64,000 nucleotides of DNA from Davidsoniella eucalypti (lineage: Eukaryota > Ascomycota > Sordariomycetes > Microascales > Ceratocystidaceae): assembly GCA_004009845.1 (NCBI GenBank), contig RMBW01000047.1, forward strand, positions 62,001 through 126,000. Direction: 5' to 3'. The position numbers were made by a program, and so were the translations under genes. Below are positions 49,692 to 60,681 of this stretch, in pieces (within the stretch, counting starts at the first letter, position 1; each line of letters starts with the position of its first letter). The notes beneath the pieces are model-generated. The model was not told where the DNA came from. It saw only the letters and a program-made list of their open reading frames with translations, and searched no databases.

Positions 49692-52600
49692 ATGCTTCGC
49701 CATATCGTGCCCGTGCTTCGGAATGGCTGCTCCACAAGCCGCGCTCTGCGGTCTTCAGTGAGGCCGACTTTCCCTCTCCGTTCAACGCCTTCTTTTTACA
49801 TTTCAGTGGTCAATGCCAACCGCGAATTGCACATTCAGGCAGCCTTGAATCAGGTGCATTCTCCAGATGATGTCAGTGAGGAACTCAGCACGCCGGTACA
49901 GGGCCCGGATAGTATATCAGCAAGTCCGGATAGCATTTCTGCCAGCGAAAACGATATCGGCGGCAACGATCTCAGCAGCAGCAACGATCTCAACGCGGAT
50001 GATATCAGCGTCGTGAGTGACCTGTCTGAGGTCAAGAAGGCCGTCGCCGGCAGGAACAAGAAGAGCAAGAAGAGCAAGAACACCACCACGTCGCCACAAC
50101 AGCCACAGACACCGACTCTTCCAAAATACAAACTCGCGAAGCAGCAAAGACGGGAGCGTCATCACGCCATGCTAGAAGCCCATGCGCAAGCTAAGGCTGC
50201 CACCGCTGCTGGTGACCAGAAAAATAACACGCTAGCACATGCCTTGGGAGCTGGCTCTACTAGCATTGCGGCCCGTCTTGCTGCCTCTACCGACAGTGCC
50301 GAGGTAGACTACCAATCGGCCATCGACCCTTCTATCGAAGTCTCTACGGACCCTACCATAACCTCGCAGGACATTGTCGACCTGCCAGCCGTACCTGCTG
50401 TTGATTCGGACGCTGAAATTCTGAAGGAGGGTGCTGCTGAAGTTCTCAAAGCTGTTTTGGAGACTCAGAACATTCCGACCAAGTCTCTGAAGAAAAAGAA
50501 GAAGAAGGCCGCCAAGAAGACAGCAGAAGCTACTGCACCGGCGGAAACACCGGAGACCAAACCTGCGCCTACCGAGAAGAAGGAGAAGATTCAAAAGAAG
50601 GAGAGGAAGGAAAAGCGAAAGCGGAATTCAGGTACCGCTGCCCCGGAAGAAGTCTCGGTCGGAGATTTTCAAAAACCTGTCAATGTCATCGCCATTAATG
50701 CAGACGATATCAAGTTCACTCAAGTCGAGCAAGGCGCGGATGTCGCTAAACTTTGCTATGGCCTTGAGCGGGTCCTGTTCAACCCAGGTGTTTACCACCT
50801 TCAGGACCCTCGATCGGGCGTGTTCAACTTCGATCCTTTCCTGGCCAAGATCATGCCCGTCAACGAGTTCGATTTCCGCGCCCTGAAGGAGTATGTCACC
50901 TCCTCCAAGGACACTAATCTTGCCAAAAAGGCAAAGGCCTTTTCCAAGAAATACAGCGGCTCAACCTCTAGTATGACTTCGTCACTATCACAGTTCCACT
51001 TCCTGCTCTCTGCTTGGCGCCCTATCAATGCTTCACAGATGTCTCGGGACTTCAAGGCTGAACCTTCCACCTATACGCGTATCACCCGGGCTCCTTCTGC
51101 TGCGTTCCTCCACTACAACGACGGCACCTACGCCATGGATGCTGACAAAGGCTTTGACACTCCCAATATTCTAAGTATGCTGGGTAAGTCAATGGAGAAG
51201 CTTTTGACCCTTTCTCAAAAGGAATACGAGCGGTACCACCGTTCCAGATCGGCCGAGATCTCAGAGGAGGAGCGGAATGCCGAGGAAGCTTTCAGTTTTG
51301 CTACTTTGGAAGACTTCATGATTCGGTCTCAGCTGGATGCCAATGACAAGCGTCTTCCAGGCGTGGGCAACTTTGATTTAAAAACTCGCGCTGTGGTTTC
51401 TATTCGCATGGACACTAAAAAGTTCAAGGAGGCTAGCGGCTACGAGATCAAGGGCCGATTTGGCAACTACGAATCATTCGAGCGTGAGTACTTCGATATG
51501 ATCCGCTCTGCCTTCCTCAAGTACTCGCTCCAAGTTCGTATGGGTCTAATGGACGGCATTTTCGTCGCCTACCACAACACCAACCGTATCTTCGGTTTCC
51601 AGTATATTTCATTGAACGAAATGGACCTTGCTATCCACGGCACCGAAAACACTCGTATGGGTGATGATGAGTTTAAACTCAGCTTGAAGCTCTTCAACGA
51701 TTTGCTCAACATAGTGACTGAGAAGTACCCCAAGCAATCTCTACGCCTACACATCGAGACTCGCCCTACTACGCCACCTGTCATGTACTTCTTCGCCAAG
51801 CCTGTTACCAAGGAAGAAATCGATGAGGTCCAGAATGCCGGCAAGGCAGAAATTCAACGCTTCGAGAACGAGATGATGGCATATGATGATGGGCTGGCTA
51901 AGGAGACTGAAGCCAGCGAGGAGGTCGTCGATGAAAAAGTAAACGAAGAAGCCGCCCCCGAAGCGGAGTCTGTCGCCCAGGATGCCGAGGAAGATGAGAG
52001 TGCCTGGTCTATCGAAGCTGTTTGGGAGGAGATGACTAGCAAGGCCGAGGAAGCCGTTGAGAGCGATGAGCTGGGTCTTGGTTACGTTCGTCGTGCTATC
52101 CAGATCGCTCTTCGCCAGAGCGGTCTCCTTCAAAATGATGCTACCGGTGAACAAGGCAGGAAGTACGTTGAAGATCTCTTGGAGACTTTGACTGGTACTC
52201 AGGGCGAAGTTGAAGTTGAGGAAGCCGTCATCGATGAATCTGGCGTTGAAGGCGGGCAGATCGAGGAGGCTGTAGACTCCCCGGTTGAGGCTGAGGTTGA
52301 GGCTGAGGTTGAGGTAACTGAAGAGGTTTCCGAAACTGATGTTGAAGCCACCGAGACCACCGAGACCACCGAGGAGACTCAGGTTACCGAAACCGTTGAA
52401 ACAGCCCAGGAGACCACCGAGGCTACTGAGTCGGTCGATGAGGTCACAGAGGCTCAAAAAGTTGTAGCCGAAGAGATCGCTGAGACTACGGAGGAGTCTC
52501 CCAATGCTCCAGAGACCAAGATCGAGAACACTGTCGCTGAAACCCCTGAAGACATCGAGACTATCGAGGTTGAAAAGCCCAGCGGCCTAGCCCGCCCCGA

Positions 52601-53531
52601 GCACCCTAACCAGTCTAGTCTAAAGGATCTGATTCGTCACTTCGCAGAGCAAGCCGACGAATCTGAATCTCCTACTGGTAGCCAGGTAGCCTCTGACCCT
52701 CCTAATAAGCTGCGAGAGTTTGAAAGTATCCTCTCTGCCCTTGTCGAAAAGAACCGTACCTTCGCAGCCAAGGCTGCAGGCATCGGCGCTTCGGCCTCGA
52801 GCGATCCCGACAATGCCACCACAGCTGAGACTGAAGAATCTAAGCCTCTTGGCGAGTTGACCGGTCTCATCGTCACCATCAAGAACAAGATTGGTGACAG
52901 ATATGCAACTCGGCCCAACGGACAAAATTACAAAGGTAGCTGGAAGCTTGAATACAACATCCAAGAAATGGATCCCGACCGGGCGTGGCGTATCTACGCT
53001 CAAACTGAGGACCGCCGCAAGAAGATTTTGGCTCCCCGTGACGACAGCAACATTTCTGAATCCACATCGGAGTTTGCCCAGGCGTACCAACGACTACTTG
53101 AGGACTACAGCAGAAAGGGTCGCAAGTACCGTGCTGCAACGGACAGAGCCGCTGCGAAAAGCCCTCTGTACCTCCTAGAGCCTAACAACAAAGACGTCGA
53201 GTTGGAGTGGACTGATGTATTTGGCCAGCCCCCAGCTCCAGAGAAGAAGGAGGTCGATCCGTCACTCATCGGTGTTGATTCCCTGATCATTGAAGAGGAG
53301 TTCCCCGAAGGAAACCAAGCCGAGGTAGCCCAAGAAATTAGCAACGCCAGCAAGATCGAGCACTTTGACGAGAAACCACAAGAAGAGGCCGAGGAGACCG
53401 ACGAGAAGGTTGAGGTTGAGGTTGAGGAAGGAAAAGCCGAAAAAGCAAAGGTCGAGGAGAAGACCGAGGAGGTTAGAGGTGAGAAGTCTGAAGAGACAGT
53501 AGAGGAGGAAACTGATGAGAAGAAGAATTAG
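49692..53531 (+). CDS. PET127: Pet127-family mitochondrial RNA-processing/degradation factor
   Basis: Mitochondrial membrane-associated protein needed in yeast for 5' trimming and turnover of mitochondrial RNA. A single exon encodes 1279 aa. Residues 1 to ~55 look like a presequence (MLRHIVPVLRNGCSTSRALR), which is why the ATG at 49692 is chosen; further upstream the frame has no ATG. Residues ~60-320 are low-complexity with Lys-rich tracts. Residues ~325-700 are the conserved Pet127 region (NADDIKFTQVEQGADVAKLC, YGLERVLFNPGVYHLQDP, EDFMIRSQLDANDKRLPGVG, FDLKTRAVVSIRMD, GIFVAYHNTNRIFGFQYIS). The D...E...K-like residues of this block would suit a nuclease-type fold, which is an inference. Residues ~700-1279 form a very acidic Glu/Thr/Val-rich tail with codon-level repeats and one more ordered segment near 1045-1175. 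Longer than yeast Pet127 because of this tail. Convergent with SPE2. Confidence 0.9.
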   Translation: MLRHIVPVLRNGCSTSRALRSSVRPTFPLRSTPSFYISVVNANRELHIQAALNQVHSPDDVSEELSTPVQGPDSISASPDSISASENDIGGNDLSSSNDLNADDISVVSDLSEVKKAVAGRNKKSKKSKNTTTSPQQPQTPTLPKYKLAKQQRRERHHAMLEAHAQAKAATAAGDQKNNTLAHALGAGSTSIAARLAASTDSAEVDYQSAIDPSIEVSTDPTITSQDIVDLPAVPAVDSDAEILKEGAAEVLKAVLETQNIPTKSLKKKKKKAAKKTAEATAPAETPETKPAPTEKKEKIQKKERKEKRKRNSGTAAPEEVSVGDFQKPVNVIAINADDIKFTQVEQGADVAKLCYGLERVLFNPGVYHLQDPRSGVFNFDPFLAKIMPVNEFDFRALKEYVTSSKDTNLAKKAKAFSKKYSGSTSSMTSSLSQFHFLLSAWRPINASQMSRDFKAEPSTYTRITRAPSAAFLHYNDGTYAMDADKGFDTPNILSMLGKSMEKLLTLSQKEYERYHRSRSAEISEEERNAEEAFSFATLEDFMIRSQLDANDKRLPGVGNFDLKTRAVVSIRMDTKKFKEASGYEIKGRFGNYESFEREYFDMIRSAFLKYSLQVRMGLMDGIFVAYHNTNRIFGFQYISLNEMDLAIHGTENTRMGDDEFKLSLKLFNDLLNIVTEKYPKQSLRLHIETRPTTPPVMYFFAKPVTKEEIDEVQNAGKAEIQRFENEMMAYDDGLAKETEASEEVVDEKVNEEAAPEAESVAQDAEEDESAWSIEAVWEEMTSKAEEAVESDELGLGYVRRAIQIALRQSGLLQNDATGEQGRKYVEDLLETLTGTQGEVEVEEAVIDESGVEGGQIEEAVDSPVEAEVEAEVEVTEEVSETDVEATETTETTEETQVTETVETAQETTEATESVDEVTEAQKVVAEEIAETTEESPNAPETKIENTVAETPEDIETIEVEKPSGLARPEHPNQSSLKDLIRHFAEQADESESPTGSQVASDPPNKLREFESILSALVEKNRTFAAKAAGIGASASSDPDNATTAETEESKPLGELTGLIVTIKNKIGDRYATRPNGQNYKGSWKLEYNIQEMDPDRAWRIYAQTEDRRKKILAPRDDSNISESTSEFAQAYQRLLEDYSRKGRKYRAATDRAAAKSPLYLLEPNNKDVELEWTDVFGQPPAPEKKEVDPSLIGVDSLIIEEEFPEGNQAEVAQEISNASKIEHFDEKPQEEAEETDEKVEVEVEEGKAEKAKVEEKTEEVRGEKSEETVEEETDEKKN
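52283..52375 (+). repeat. Coding repeats in the acidic tail of PET127
   Basis: Tandem GAGGTTGAGGCT-type 12-mers (52283-52315) are followed by ACCGAGACC-type 9-mers (about 52350-52375). They translate to Val-Glu-Ala-Glu and Glu-Thr-Thr runs. A third GAGGTT repeat lies at about 53405-53425. Confidence 0.85.
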
Positions 53532-54054
53532 AAGAAAGATATCATGGCTTCATGTCGAATGAGGGGGGGCAGAAAGAAAGACTCAACCATAGAGTCAGGG
53601 CTGGAGTCTGCGCGAGTGAGACTTCCATGCAGTGTATTATTATTATTGTTATCATCATCTCTCACAATCTTGTATTATGGCGTCCTCTCTTGTAAATCAC
53701 AATCAACAAAAAAGATACTTTCATTTAGATAGAAATCATACTATCATCACTTGCAGCAACAAGAATAACTCTTCGTTCATGAACATTGAAAATGTCACTT
53801 GATTATAAACATGCTAACTATAGAGAGAGGATTTTGAGAACAAAGGCCCAACCAAATGCTTTTATTATATAACGCCAAACTCAAGAAATATATGTCATAA
53901 CCAACTATATGCCAAAAAATAATCACAAGCACAAAATGTACGAACAACCTCGCCGTCCTTTTACACTTGAGAATGTCTATAACGACAATCTCAATTACAA
54001 TTGCCTTTTTTCTTCTTGTTATTCTTTATACCCATCTCCTTCGATCTCCGTTTC
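53532..54054. other. Convergent 3' spacer between PET127 and SPE2
   Basis: 523 bases of AT-rich DNA that must hold both 3' untranslated regions. No gene. Confidence 0.6.
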
Positions 54055-55656
54055 CTAGCAGCAAAACTCGCCGACACGAGCAGTCCGGGGACCTGTCCAA
54101 CCATCACGCTCATAGAAACGGAAGACTAGATCATAATCCTCAAAGTCGTGTACAATGTGATCCACGCGCTTGTACCCAGGAACCGGGCAAGCAACCTTCT
54201 TGGTGCGAATTAGTGAGCCATCCTGATCAAAGCGATCCCTGCGGGCATCCTTAGCCTCGAATAGAGTGACGCTGAAACGACCAGGCTTGAAGATGCCTAC
54301 TACGTGCTCAATGATGTCAGCGGTAGTACGGCCGCTCTGGCTGCTGGGTACATTCGTCTCGAAAGATGCGTATGAGCATTGTGGTTCGGGAGTCACGTGT
54401 ACCGTAAAGTAGTGAGCGGATGGCGCTAGCTTCGGCTTGCCAGAGTCGCCAGTGTCTTCAGAGACAGCGGAGGCGACTGGAGCAGGGACGACGCCATTGG
54501 CTGAGAAACCACAGGGTGTGAAAAGGTATGCGTCGATACGGGCTTCGGGGTATTGCGAAGTGGGGTAGACGTCCGAAAGACCACAATGGTTGCTAACAAT
54601 GGTGCCGTAGGTATGTCCCTCCGTAGTCAGGCTATCCTGAAGAGCAAGTTGAGCCTGTTCGCCATCATCGTTGAGGGCGGCGCCGTTGCTGAATACGTCA
54701 GCAAAATCTTCATGCTTGCTGTTGACCTTGGCAGGGGTCACAACATCAGGAAGACCCTTCTCGCCAGCAACATTGCTCACGTGTTCCAGGTACCACTGCT
54801 TGGCTTGTTCAGGGTCCAGGTCAGTCATCAGGATCTCAAGTGTCTCGTCGTTGACTTCCTCAGTGCCGGCACTGAATCGGCTCGAAGCACTAGTAGGAAT
54901 CCTAGCCATCTGGTCGCGAGTGAAGCCTTCGGGCAGCAGGTCCTCGTCGTCGGAAGGAGTCAGAGAGTTCTGAGGTGAAGTAATGTACAAGTACCAGTGA
55001 TCGCCATTCATCTTGCCAACCATATAAGCACTACCACCATCGAACATGTCGTCAAGGTATTTGACCTCTTGGCTCCAGCTACGATGGGGACCTCTCTGCT
55101 TGTCAGGGAATAGGAAGTTCTTGCGGCTATAGAACACACGGTACGGAGTAGCAGCGGCCTTGATTTCGTCGGCTGAGTTGGCGTTGTGGAAAGGGAAGCC
55201 AGCATGCAGCGCAGCAATGTGCAGCAGGCGCTGGAGACCCAGTAGTAGGGTGGTAGTGCCACATGTCTTCAAAATGATCTTGTGAGGGAAGACAAACATG
55301 CTTGACTCGGACAAAAGGTATGCGTCGACATTATCGGAGTTTAGGACCGAGAGAATCTTACAGTTGACCATGTCAAGCATGTCAACCCATTTCTCAGCAG
55401 GGATAGACTTCAGACCATTCGGCTTGACAGCGGCGGGAAGAGCCTTGGCGCTAGGGGAAAACCAGACCTCAAGCAACTTCTCAGGGCCTAGAACCATGAT
55501 TGTTAGTACCTAGTCCCAGATATACGGCATGAACTAAGGAGTAAGCTCACCCTCGAAGGCATTAGTAGAATCAAGATCAGCTGCGATCTCATGGTTGATG
55601 GTGAGCGAGGGTGTGCCCATGGACATGCTCAAGCCGGGGGTGCGAGACAGGCTCAT
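54055..55656 (-). CDS. SPE2: S-adenosylmethionine decarboxylase proenzyme
   Basis: Cytosolic enzyme that decarboxylates S-adenosylmethionine, supplying aminopropyl groups for spermidine and spermine. Two exons on the minus strand, 55656-55551 and 55487-54055 (63-bp intron), give 512 aa, typical for filamentous fungi and longer than the animal enzyme. The self-cleavage site LSESSMFVF is present; cleavage is expected between Glu96 and Ser97, Ser97 becoming the pyruvoyl group. Also seen: the ILKTCGTTTLLLGLQRLL segment with the catalytic cysteine, a FEGPEKLLEVWF start block split by the intron, and the C-terminal HYFTVHVTPEPQCSYASFET block. Start at MSLSRTPGLSM, the first ATG of the exon. No upstream ORF of the kind known in animals and plants is visible close to the start. 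Confidence 0.96.
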
Positions 55657-57038
55657 GTTGGCGATTTCAGAGGTACAGATAAATATTAGATGTAAGATCT
55701 CTGTCGCCCAGCACTGTGATCGATGGATCCGCGGAGCGCTACTAGCTGCGACTCAAACAACGCAAATGGATATGCGGTGCGCGTCTGAGAGAGTAGAGGC
55801 CCACAGGAAGAAGTGGTGGCCTGGCTAGTGTGCTGGCGGTTGCCAGCAACAATTGTATGTGAAGCGTGATAGAACGTCTCGAGTGGGACGTTAGGGGGGG
55901 CGACCACGGGTGGGAAGCAAAAAGATCTTTCGGACTGGAATGTTGGCGCTGTTGGACCTCTATCGTGCAGAAACCGATACCTGTGATCGAGTATCGGGCC
56001 CGGCTGACGAGAGGCTATCTGAGGACGGGCGGCGCAAAGAGGGCGAAACGGAATGCCGTAACGATGTGATTATGGGAGATAACGGAAGATCGCGGGAAGC
56101 CGAAGACTCGAGTGAGTTGATGGCGATAACTGGCCTTCGTGGAGGAAAAGTAATGAGTCTGAAAGAGGGGACGTCAAGAAGACTGCGAGAAGTCAAGTCT
56201 AAGCTGCCACTAAGAAAAATGAGATGTTCCAGACTAGGCAAGGCAGGGCAAATGGCGGGGCCTTGTTGCTGCTTCTATTGGCAACTATATCGATAAGATT
56301 GAGCCTGAGGAAAAAAAAAGAATAATGGGAAGATTTCGATGGAAACATGGATGACTCGTCGAAACAATGCTTTGCTACGAAGATGTTTCAATGTACATAT
56401 AAATCTCCCTAGACGCAATTGGCCCGTGAGTTGATCACTGAGAAAAAACGCTCCGTATTGATTCTGACACCTATGGCCTCTATCAGCAGTGATCGATAAA
56501 AATATAGTGATTACCAGACAGTTTTTTTATATGGAAAACAGTACTTGATTTTTCATGACCGTCCATTCTATAAAGGATAATCTTTGTATGTACGTATTAC
56601 TCTTCATCACTATTATACAAGATTGTCTATCTCGTTCAGCCTTACATGGTGGTTTCCACGAAAACGAGTGCACTTGCTACATATGTATTTGGAAGTTGCC
56701 ACTGTCTGGCGTTGATCAAAGCAGCAATTTAGATTGTATTTTTCGGCCCTAGAGGGGTGGGGGTCTAAATCGCCGCGGGGTGCATGTAGAATGCAGCGTC
56801 ACTCGCGAGGCAAGTGCGTCGGGTCCACAGCACTTGAGGCCCACCATATCGGCCCGGGTTAAAAAAATACGCTGTAACCCTAGATTAGTTTTTGATAGCC
56901 GGTTATTAAATGGTTGTTTGGGGTTGTCGATTGAGTGTGATATCAACTCAGTACCCAATGTAACACTCGCCCAAATGTTGTTGTTATTACTCAAGAGATG
57001 AAGCGGGCTATTCGATGATCCTTTCTATATACGTAGCT
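55657..57038. other. Spacer upstream of SPE2 and downstream of CFD1
   Basis: No gene. The left part is the SPE2 promoter and leader; frames here lack ATG starts or features. The right part is the CFD1 3' flank. Confidence 0.5.
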
Positions 57039-57983
57039 TTAGATATTGTCCTTCATTTGTTGAGTGATGCTTTCAAATAGATACGATAAAGAACAGCACC
57101 TGTACTTTGACACAAGGGAGTCGTCTGAAAAGTCGCCAGACTGTGCGATTGATATATCCTTCCCGGAAACTTGTGTGCCTGCGGGGTACTGTGGCCGTCT
57201 TCCCGTCTCGATGAGCTCGATGAATTGCATATCAATGGGGATTGACCCTAGGAATGGGACCTTGAAGTCATCTGCCATCACCTTGCCGCCGCCTGAGCCG
57301 AATATGTCAGTGCACTCTGAGCAGTTTTCACAGACAAAGCCACTCATGTTCTCTACCACTCCGAGCACTCGGATGCCCGTCTTGGCACAGAAATTTAGTT
57401 CTTTTCGTACATCAGCCACCGCAACTGCCTGTGGAGTAGTGACAACAACGGCGCCTGCGACTTGTCCTGGCTGGGAGTTTCGCAGTAGGTTTTCCGCGAG
57501 CGAAATATGCTCATCACTTGTTCCTGGCGGTGTATCGATGAGTAGATAGTCGATGTCATCCCAGAGAACGTCTGTCAAGAACTGCTTCACCATGGCTGTC
57601 TTCTTAGGGCCGCGCCAAACAACGGCATCTCCCCTGTCTGGAAGCAGGAAACCCAAGCTCATGGCTCTAAGTGATCCGATTCCGCGAGCTGGATCTGCTT
57701 CATGGACAGTTACTGGAAGCCATCCTCCTGGTGCTTGATGAACCTTGGCATTTTCAATAGATAGCATGCGAGGAATAGACGGTCCTGTAAGATCAACATC
57801 TAGAACTCCAACCGAATGACCTGCTAGGCTGAGAGATAGAGCCAGTTGAGTGGATACCGAAGATTTGCCAACACCTCCCTTGCCTGAAAGCACCTAAGTT
57901 TATATTGTAAGCGGAATACTCCATGTATATAGGTATCAAGTAGGACATACCAGAACAATCTTCTTTACTTTCGACGTTGACAT
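57039..57983 (-). CDS. CFD1: Cytosolic Fe-S cluster assembly ATPase Cfd1
   Basis: P-loop ATPase that with Nbp35 forms the scaffold on which cytosolic and nuclear iron-sulfur clusters are built. Two exons on the minus strand: 57983-57951 (11 codons) and 57893-57039, 295 aa. The deviant Walker A motif SGKGGVGKS is at residues 14-22. Other Mrp/Nbp35-family marks are DVDLTGPSIPRML, DYLLIDTPPGTSDEH and VVTTPQAVAVADVRKEL. The cluster-binding CENCSEC motif lies near residue 205. The absence of an N-terminal four-cysteine ferredoxin-like region indicates Cfd1 rather than Nbp35. The tiny first exon MSTSKVKKIVL completes the N-terminal strand before the P-loop; its 57-bp intron has GTATGT and TTAG. Head to head with RPL4 across 624 bases. 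Confidence 0.94.
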
Positions 57984-58607
57984 GACGGGCTATTAATATA
58001 TAGGTTAATGACTTGGAAATAAAGACTATAAGCAACAAGCCAGTGTTTATGAAGCTATGTTAATAGCTTGATAACTGGACTTCTTGAAAGTTATGGACCT
58101 CATTGAGCGTTAATAATCATGAACGTTTCTGCTGACCAATTGATGTACAGATGTAAGTATACACTACAGTTGAATGACCCTTGGCAGTGAACTCCGCTTG
58201 ACATCGCCAATTCCAAAATAGGCAAGGTCTTATTGGTAGTAACTTCCGTGACCATGCCCCACCAAATTGTTGCTTGTATCAATGATACCGCCTCAGTGTA
58301 AGTCACGTGGGGTTTTTTTTTTTTTTGTGGAGGAACGTACCGTTTAGGGCCACAAGCCCACCAAAATGTATAAAAAAAATTGTCTACCAAAAGTTCACTA
58401 TTGCGAAATTTCCACGAACCTCCTACCCTCCAGTGCTTAATTATCACCATACCAAAGTCGCAGGTGAGTTTTTGCTCCAAGCTCCCAGACCTACGTCGTC
58501 TCGATTTTGAAAGCAATTCGATCAGTACCTCTCGATCAGCAAACCTCGGATTTTTTTGCTAACATAATTATTTTATCACCACGATTCAGACGACCGAGAT
58601 CGATACA
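57984..58607. promoter_or_regulatory. Divergent promoter region between CFD1 and RPL4
   Basis: No coding frame supported. Contains CCAAT at 58136-58140 and a run of 16 T at about 58311-58326. The final ~150 bases form the RPL4 leader, with pyrimidine-rich segments. Confidence 0.5.
58136..58140 (+). promoter_or_regulatory. CCAAT box between CFD1 and RPL4
   Basis: CCAAT (followed by TG, giving the palindromic CAATTG) 153 bases before the CFD1 start and about 468 before RPL4. Function inferred from sequence and place only. Confidence 0.25.
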
Positions 58608-59963
58608 ATGGCCACTCGTCCCACTGTCAACATCATCGGAAAGGATGGCGTCGCTACTGGCGCCACCCTGACCATTCCCGCTGTCTTCTCCAGCCCTATC
58701 CGTCCTGATATCGTTCAGCACGTTCACACTGGCATGAACAAGAACCGCCGTCAGCCCTACTCCGTCTCCGAGAAGGCTGGTCACCAGACCTCTGCTGAGT
58801 CTTGGGGAACTGGTTAGTGAATCCGAAATTTCTGCACGAAAACTCTACAATGCTCGACATTCACGCGGGCAGTATGGCATTGGACAAGACACGAACATTG
58901 GGAAAAAGAAGTCACTGCCAAACCCCGGATTTTTCGCCCATAGTTCGCTATTCAGCAGAATAATGTCCAACTCCTGATGACAACTCTGGCCCGCAGAATG
59001 ACCCCACATACAGAATTTTCAACATCAGAAATTGAGCATCACCAAAAACTAACAACACCATCATAGGTCGTGCCGTTGCTCGTATCCCTCGTGTCTCTGG
59101 TTCCGGTACCCACCGTGCTGGTCAAGCCGCCTTCGGTAACATGTGCCGTTCCGGTCGCATGTTCGCCCCCACCAAGGTCTGGCGTAAGTGGCACGTCAAG
59201 ATCAACCAGAGCCAGAAGTGAGTACAATGCAATTCTTCGAAATCAAGAAGGCTACTTTTCTAACAAACTCCATAGGCGTTACGCTACCGTCTCTGCCGTT
59301 GCTGCCTCGGCCGTTGCTCCCCTGCTGCTGGCCCGTGGGCACCAGATCTCGACCGTCCCTGAGGTTCCTCTGGTCGTCGACTCTGCTCTTGTTGCCGAGT
59401 CCGCCGTTGCTAAGACTACCGCTGCTATTGCCCTACTAAAGGCTGTCGGTGCTGGCTCTGAGCTCGAGAAGGTCAAGGCCTCCAAGAAGCTCCGTGCTGG
59501 TAAGGGTAAGCTCCGTGGCCGCCGCACCCGGCAGCGTCGCGGTCCTCTCGTCGTTTACGACGCCGAGACCGATGGCAAGGAGCTCCTGAACGGCTTCCGC
59601 AACATCCCCGGCGTCGAGACCTCCCCCGTCACCGCCCTGAACCTGCTGCAGCTGGCCCCCGGTGGTCACCTGGGCCGCTTCGTCATCTGGACCTCCGCTG
59701 CCTTCAAGGCTCTAGATACCGTCTACGGCACCACCACCGTCCCCGCTGCCCTGAAGAAGGACTTCCTGCTGCCCTCCAACATTGTGTCGCAGGCTGACCT
59801 CGGCAGACTGATCAACTCTTCCGAGACTCAGTCCGCTATCAACGCTCCCAAGGGTGAGAAGCTGACTCGCCGCGCCAACGTCCAGAAGAAGAACCCTCTT
59901 CGCAACAAGCAGGTCATGCTCCGCCTGAACCCCTACGCTGCTGCTTTCGCCAAGAAGGCTTAA
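58608..59963 (+). CDS. RPL4: 60S ribosomal protein L4 (uL4)
   Basis: Structural protein of the large ribosomal subunit whose internal loop reaches the exit tunnel. Three exons, 58608-58812, 59067-59217, 59276-59963, give 347 aa, slightly shorter than yeast L4. Seen: the N-terminal strand RPTVNIIGKDG, the loop segments [20 protein letters not shown] and GSGTHRAGQAAFGNMCRSG, MFAPTKVWRKWHVKINQSQKR, the basic KLRAGKGKLRGRRTRQRRGP block, and the C-terminal FVIWTSAAFKALDTVYGT. Codon use is strongly biased to C-ending codons, as expected for a highly expressed gene. Intron 1 is 254 bp, the usual place for a long intron in a ribosomal protein gene; intron 2 is 58 bp. AATAAA follows 10 bases after the stop. 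Confidence 0.98.
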
Positions 59964-60681
59964 GTTTGTGTGCAATAAAAAGGGAAATGCAGTGGAGGAT
60001 CGATTTTGTCATTGTTTTGTAGGCAGGATTCTATCATGAATAAATGGAACAAAAATGGGACTTTTTCAAGCAAATAAAACTTCAAGTCCATTGGGGACTA
60101 TCTTGCTCATATTTGATTTAGTGTTGGCGTCCAGGTAAATCGGAACGGACTCAACATGGCTTTAAATTTGCACCATACGAACTAGGAGCATCAAGCTATT
60201 CCGAGATTACGAATTAATGTGTTTATAATTCTTCTTTCTCTCTTACGAGTCCTTGTCTTTTCAAGACATGACAATACAAGCAAAAAAAAAAGTGAAACCA
60301 AACCAAATGACCTTCAAATCAGCATCAGACAAATCGATTTAGTCTTACATCGTGAATATAGTTATGGCACTGTTTAATTTGTAGCAATATAGAAAGATGA
60401 TTTTATAAAATAAAAATAAACGTAGATCCGATTATGAGTGTCGAAAAACCAAAAAATATATAACTACTATTTACGCTAAAAACGTAAGTACAATTTGTTT
60501 CCGCTTAGATATAAGGGTTTGTGATAACCGTAGGGTTACCAACATGGCGTCAACCATGATGATCCGCACACAATCGTGCTCATAAGCAATTTGGAACAAA
60601 TAAACCGCGAATTCGGTTCAAACTTGCATCAACCATGAATTTACATCAAACAACATACCTCTTCTTTCGAATGATATGGAC
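59964..60681. other. Convergent 3' spacer between RPL4 and the aminotransferase
   Basis: AT-rich, gene-free. Holds both 3' untranslated regions and the AATAAA listed separately. Confidence 0.6.
59974..59979 (+). terminator. Probable poly(A) signal of RPL4
   Basis: AATAAA ten bases after the RPL4 stop. A second AATAAA occurs within the next ~70 bases. Fungal polyadenylation signals are loose, so the exact site is unsure. Confidence 0.45.

Noticed and set aside
58813..59066. Possible C/D snoRNA in RPL4 intron 1 (TGATGA near 58975)
   Set aside because: No CTGA box D at a suitable distance downstream and no terminal stem seen. A covariance search would be needed.
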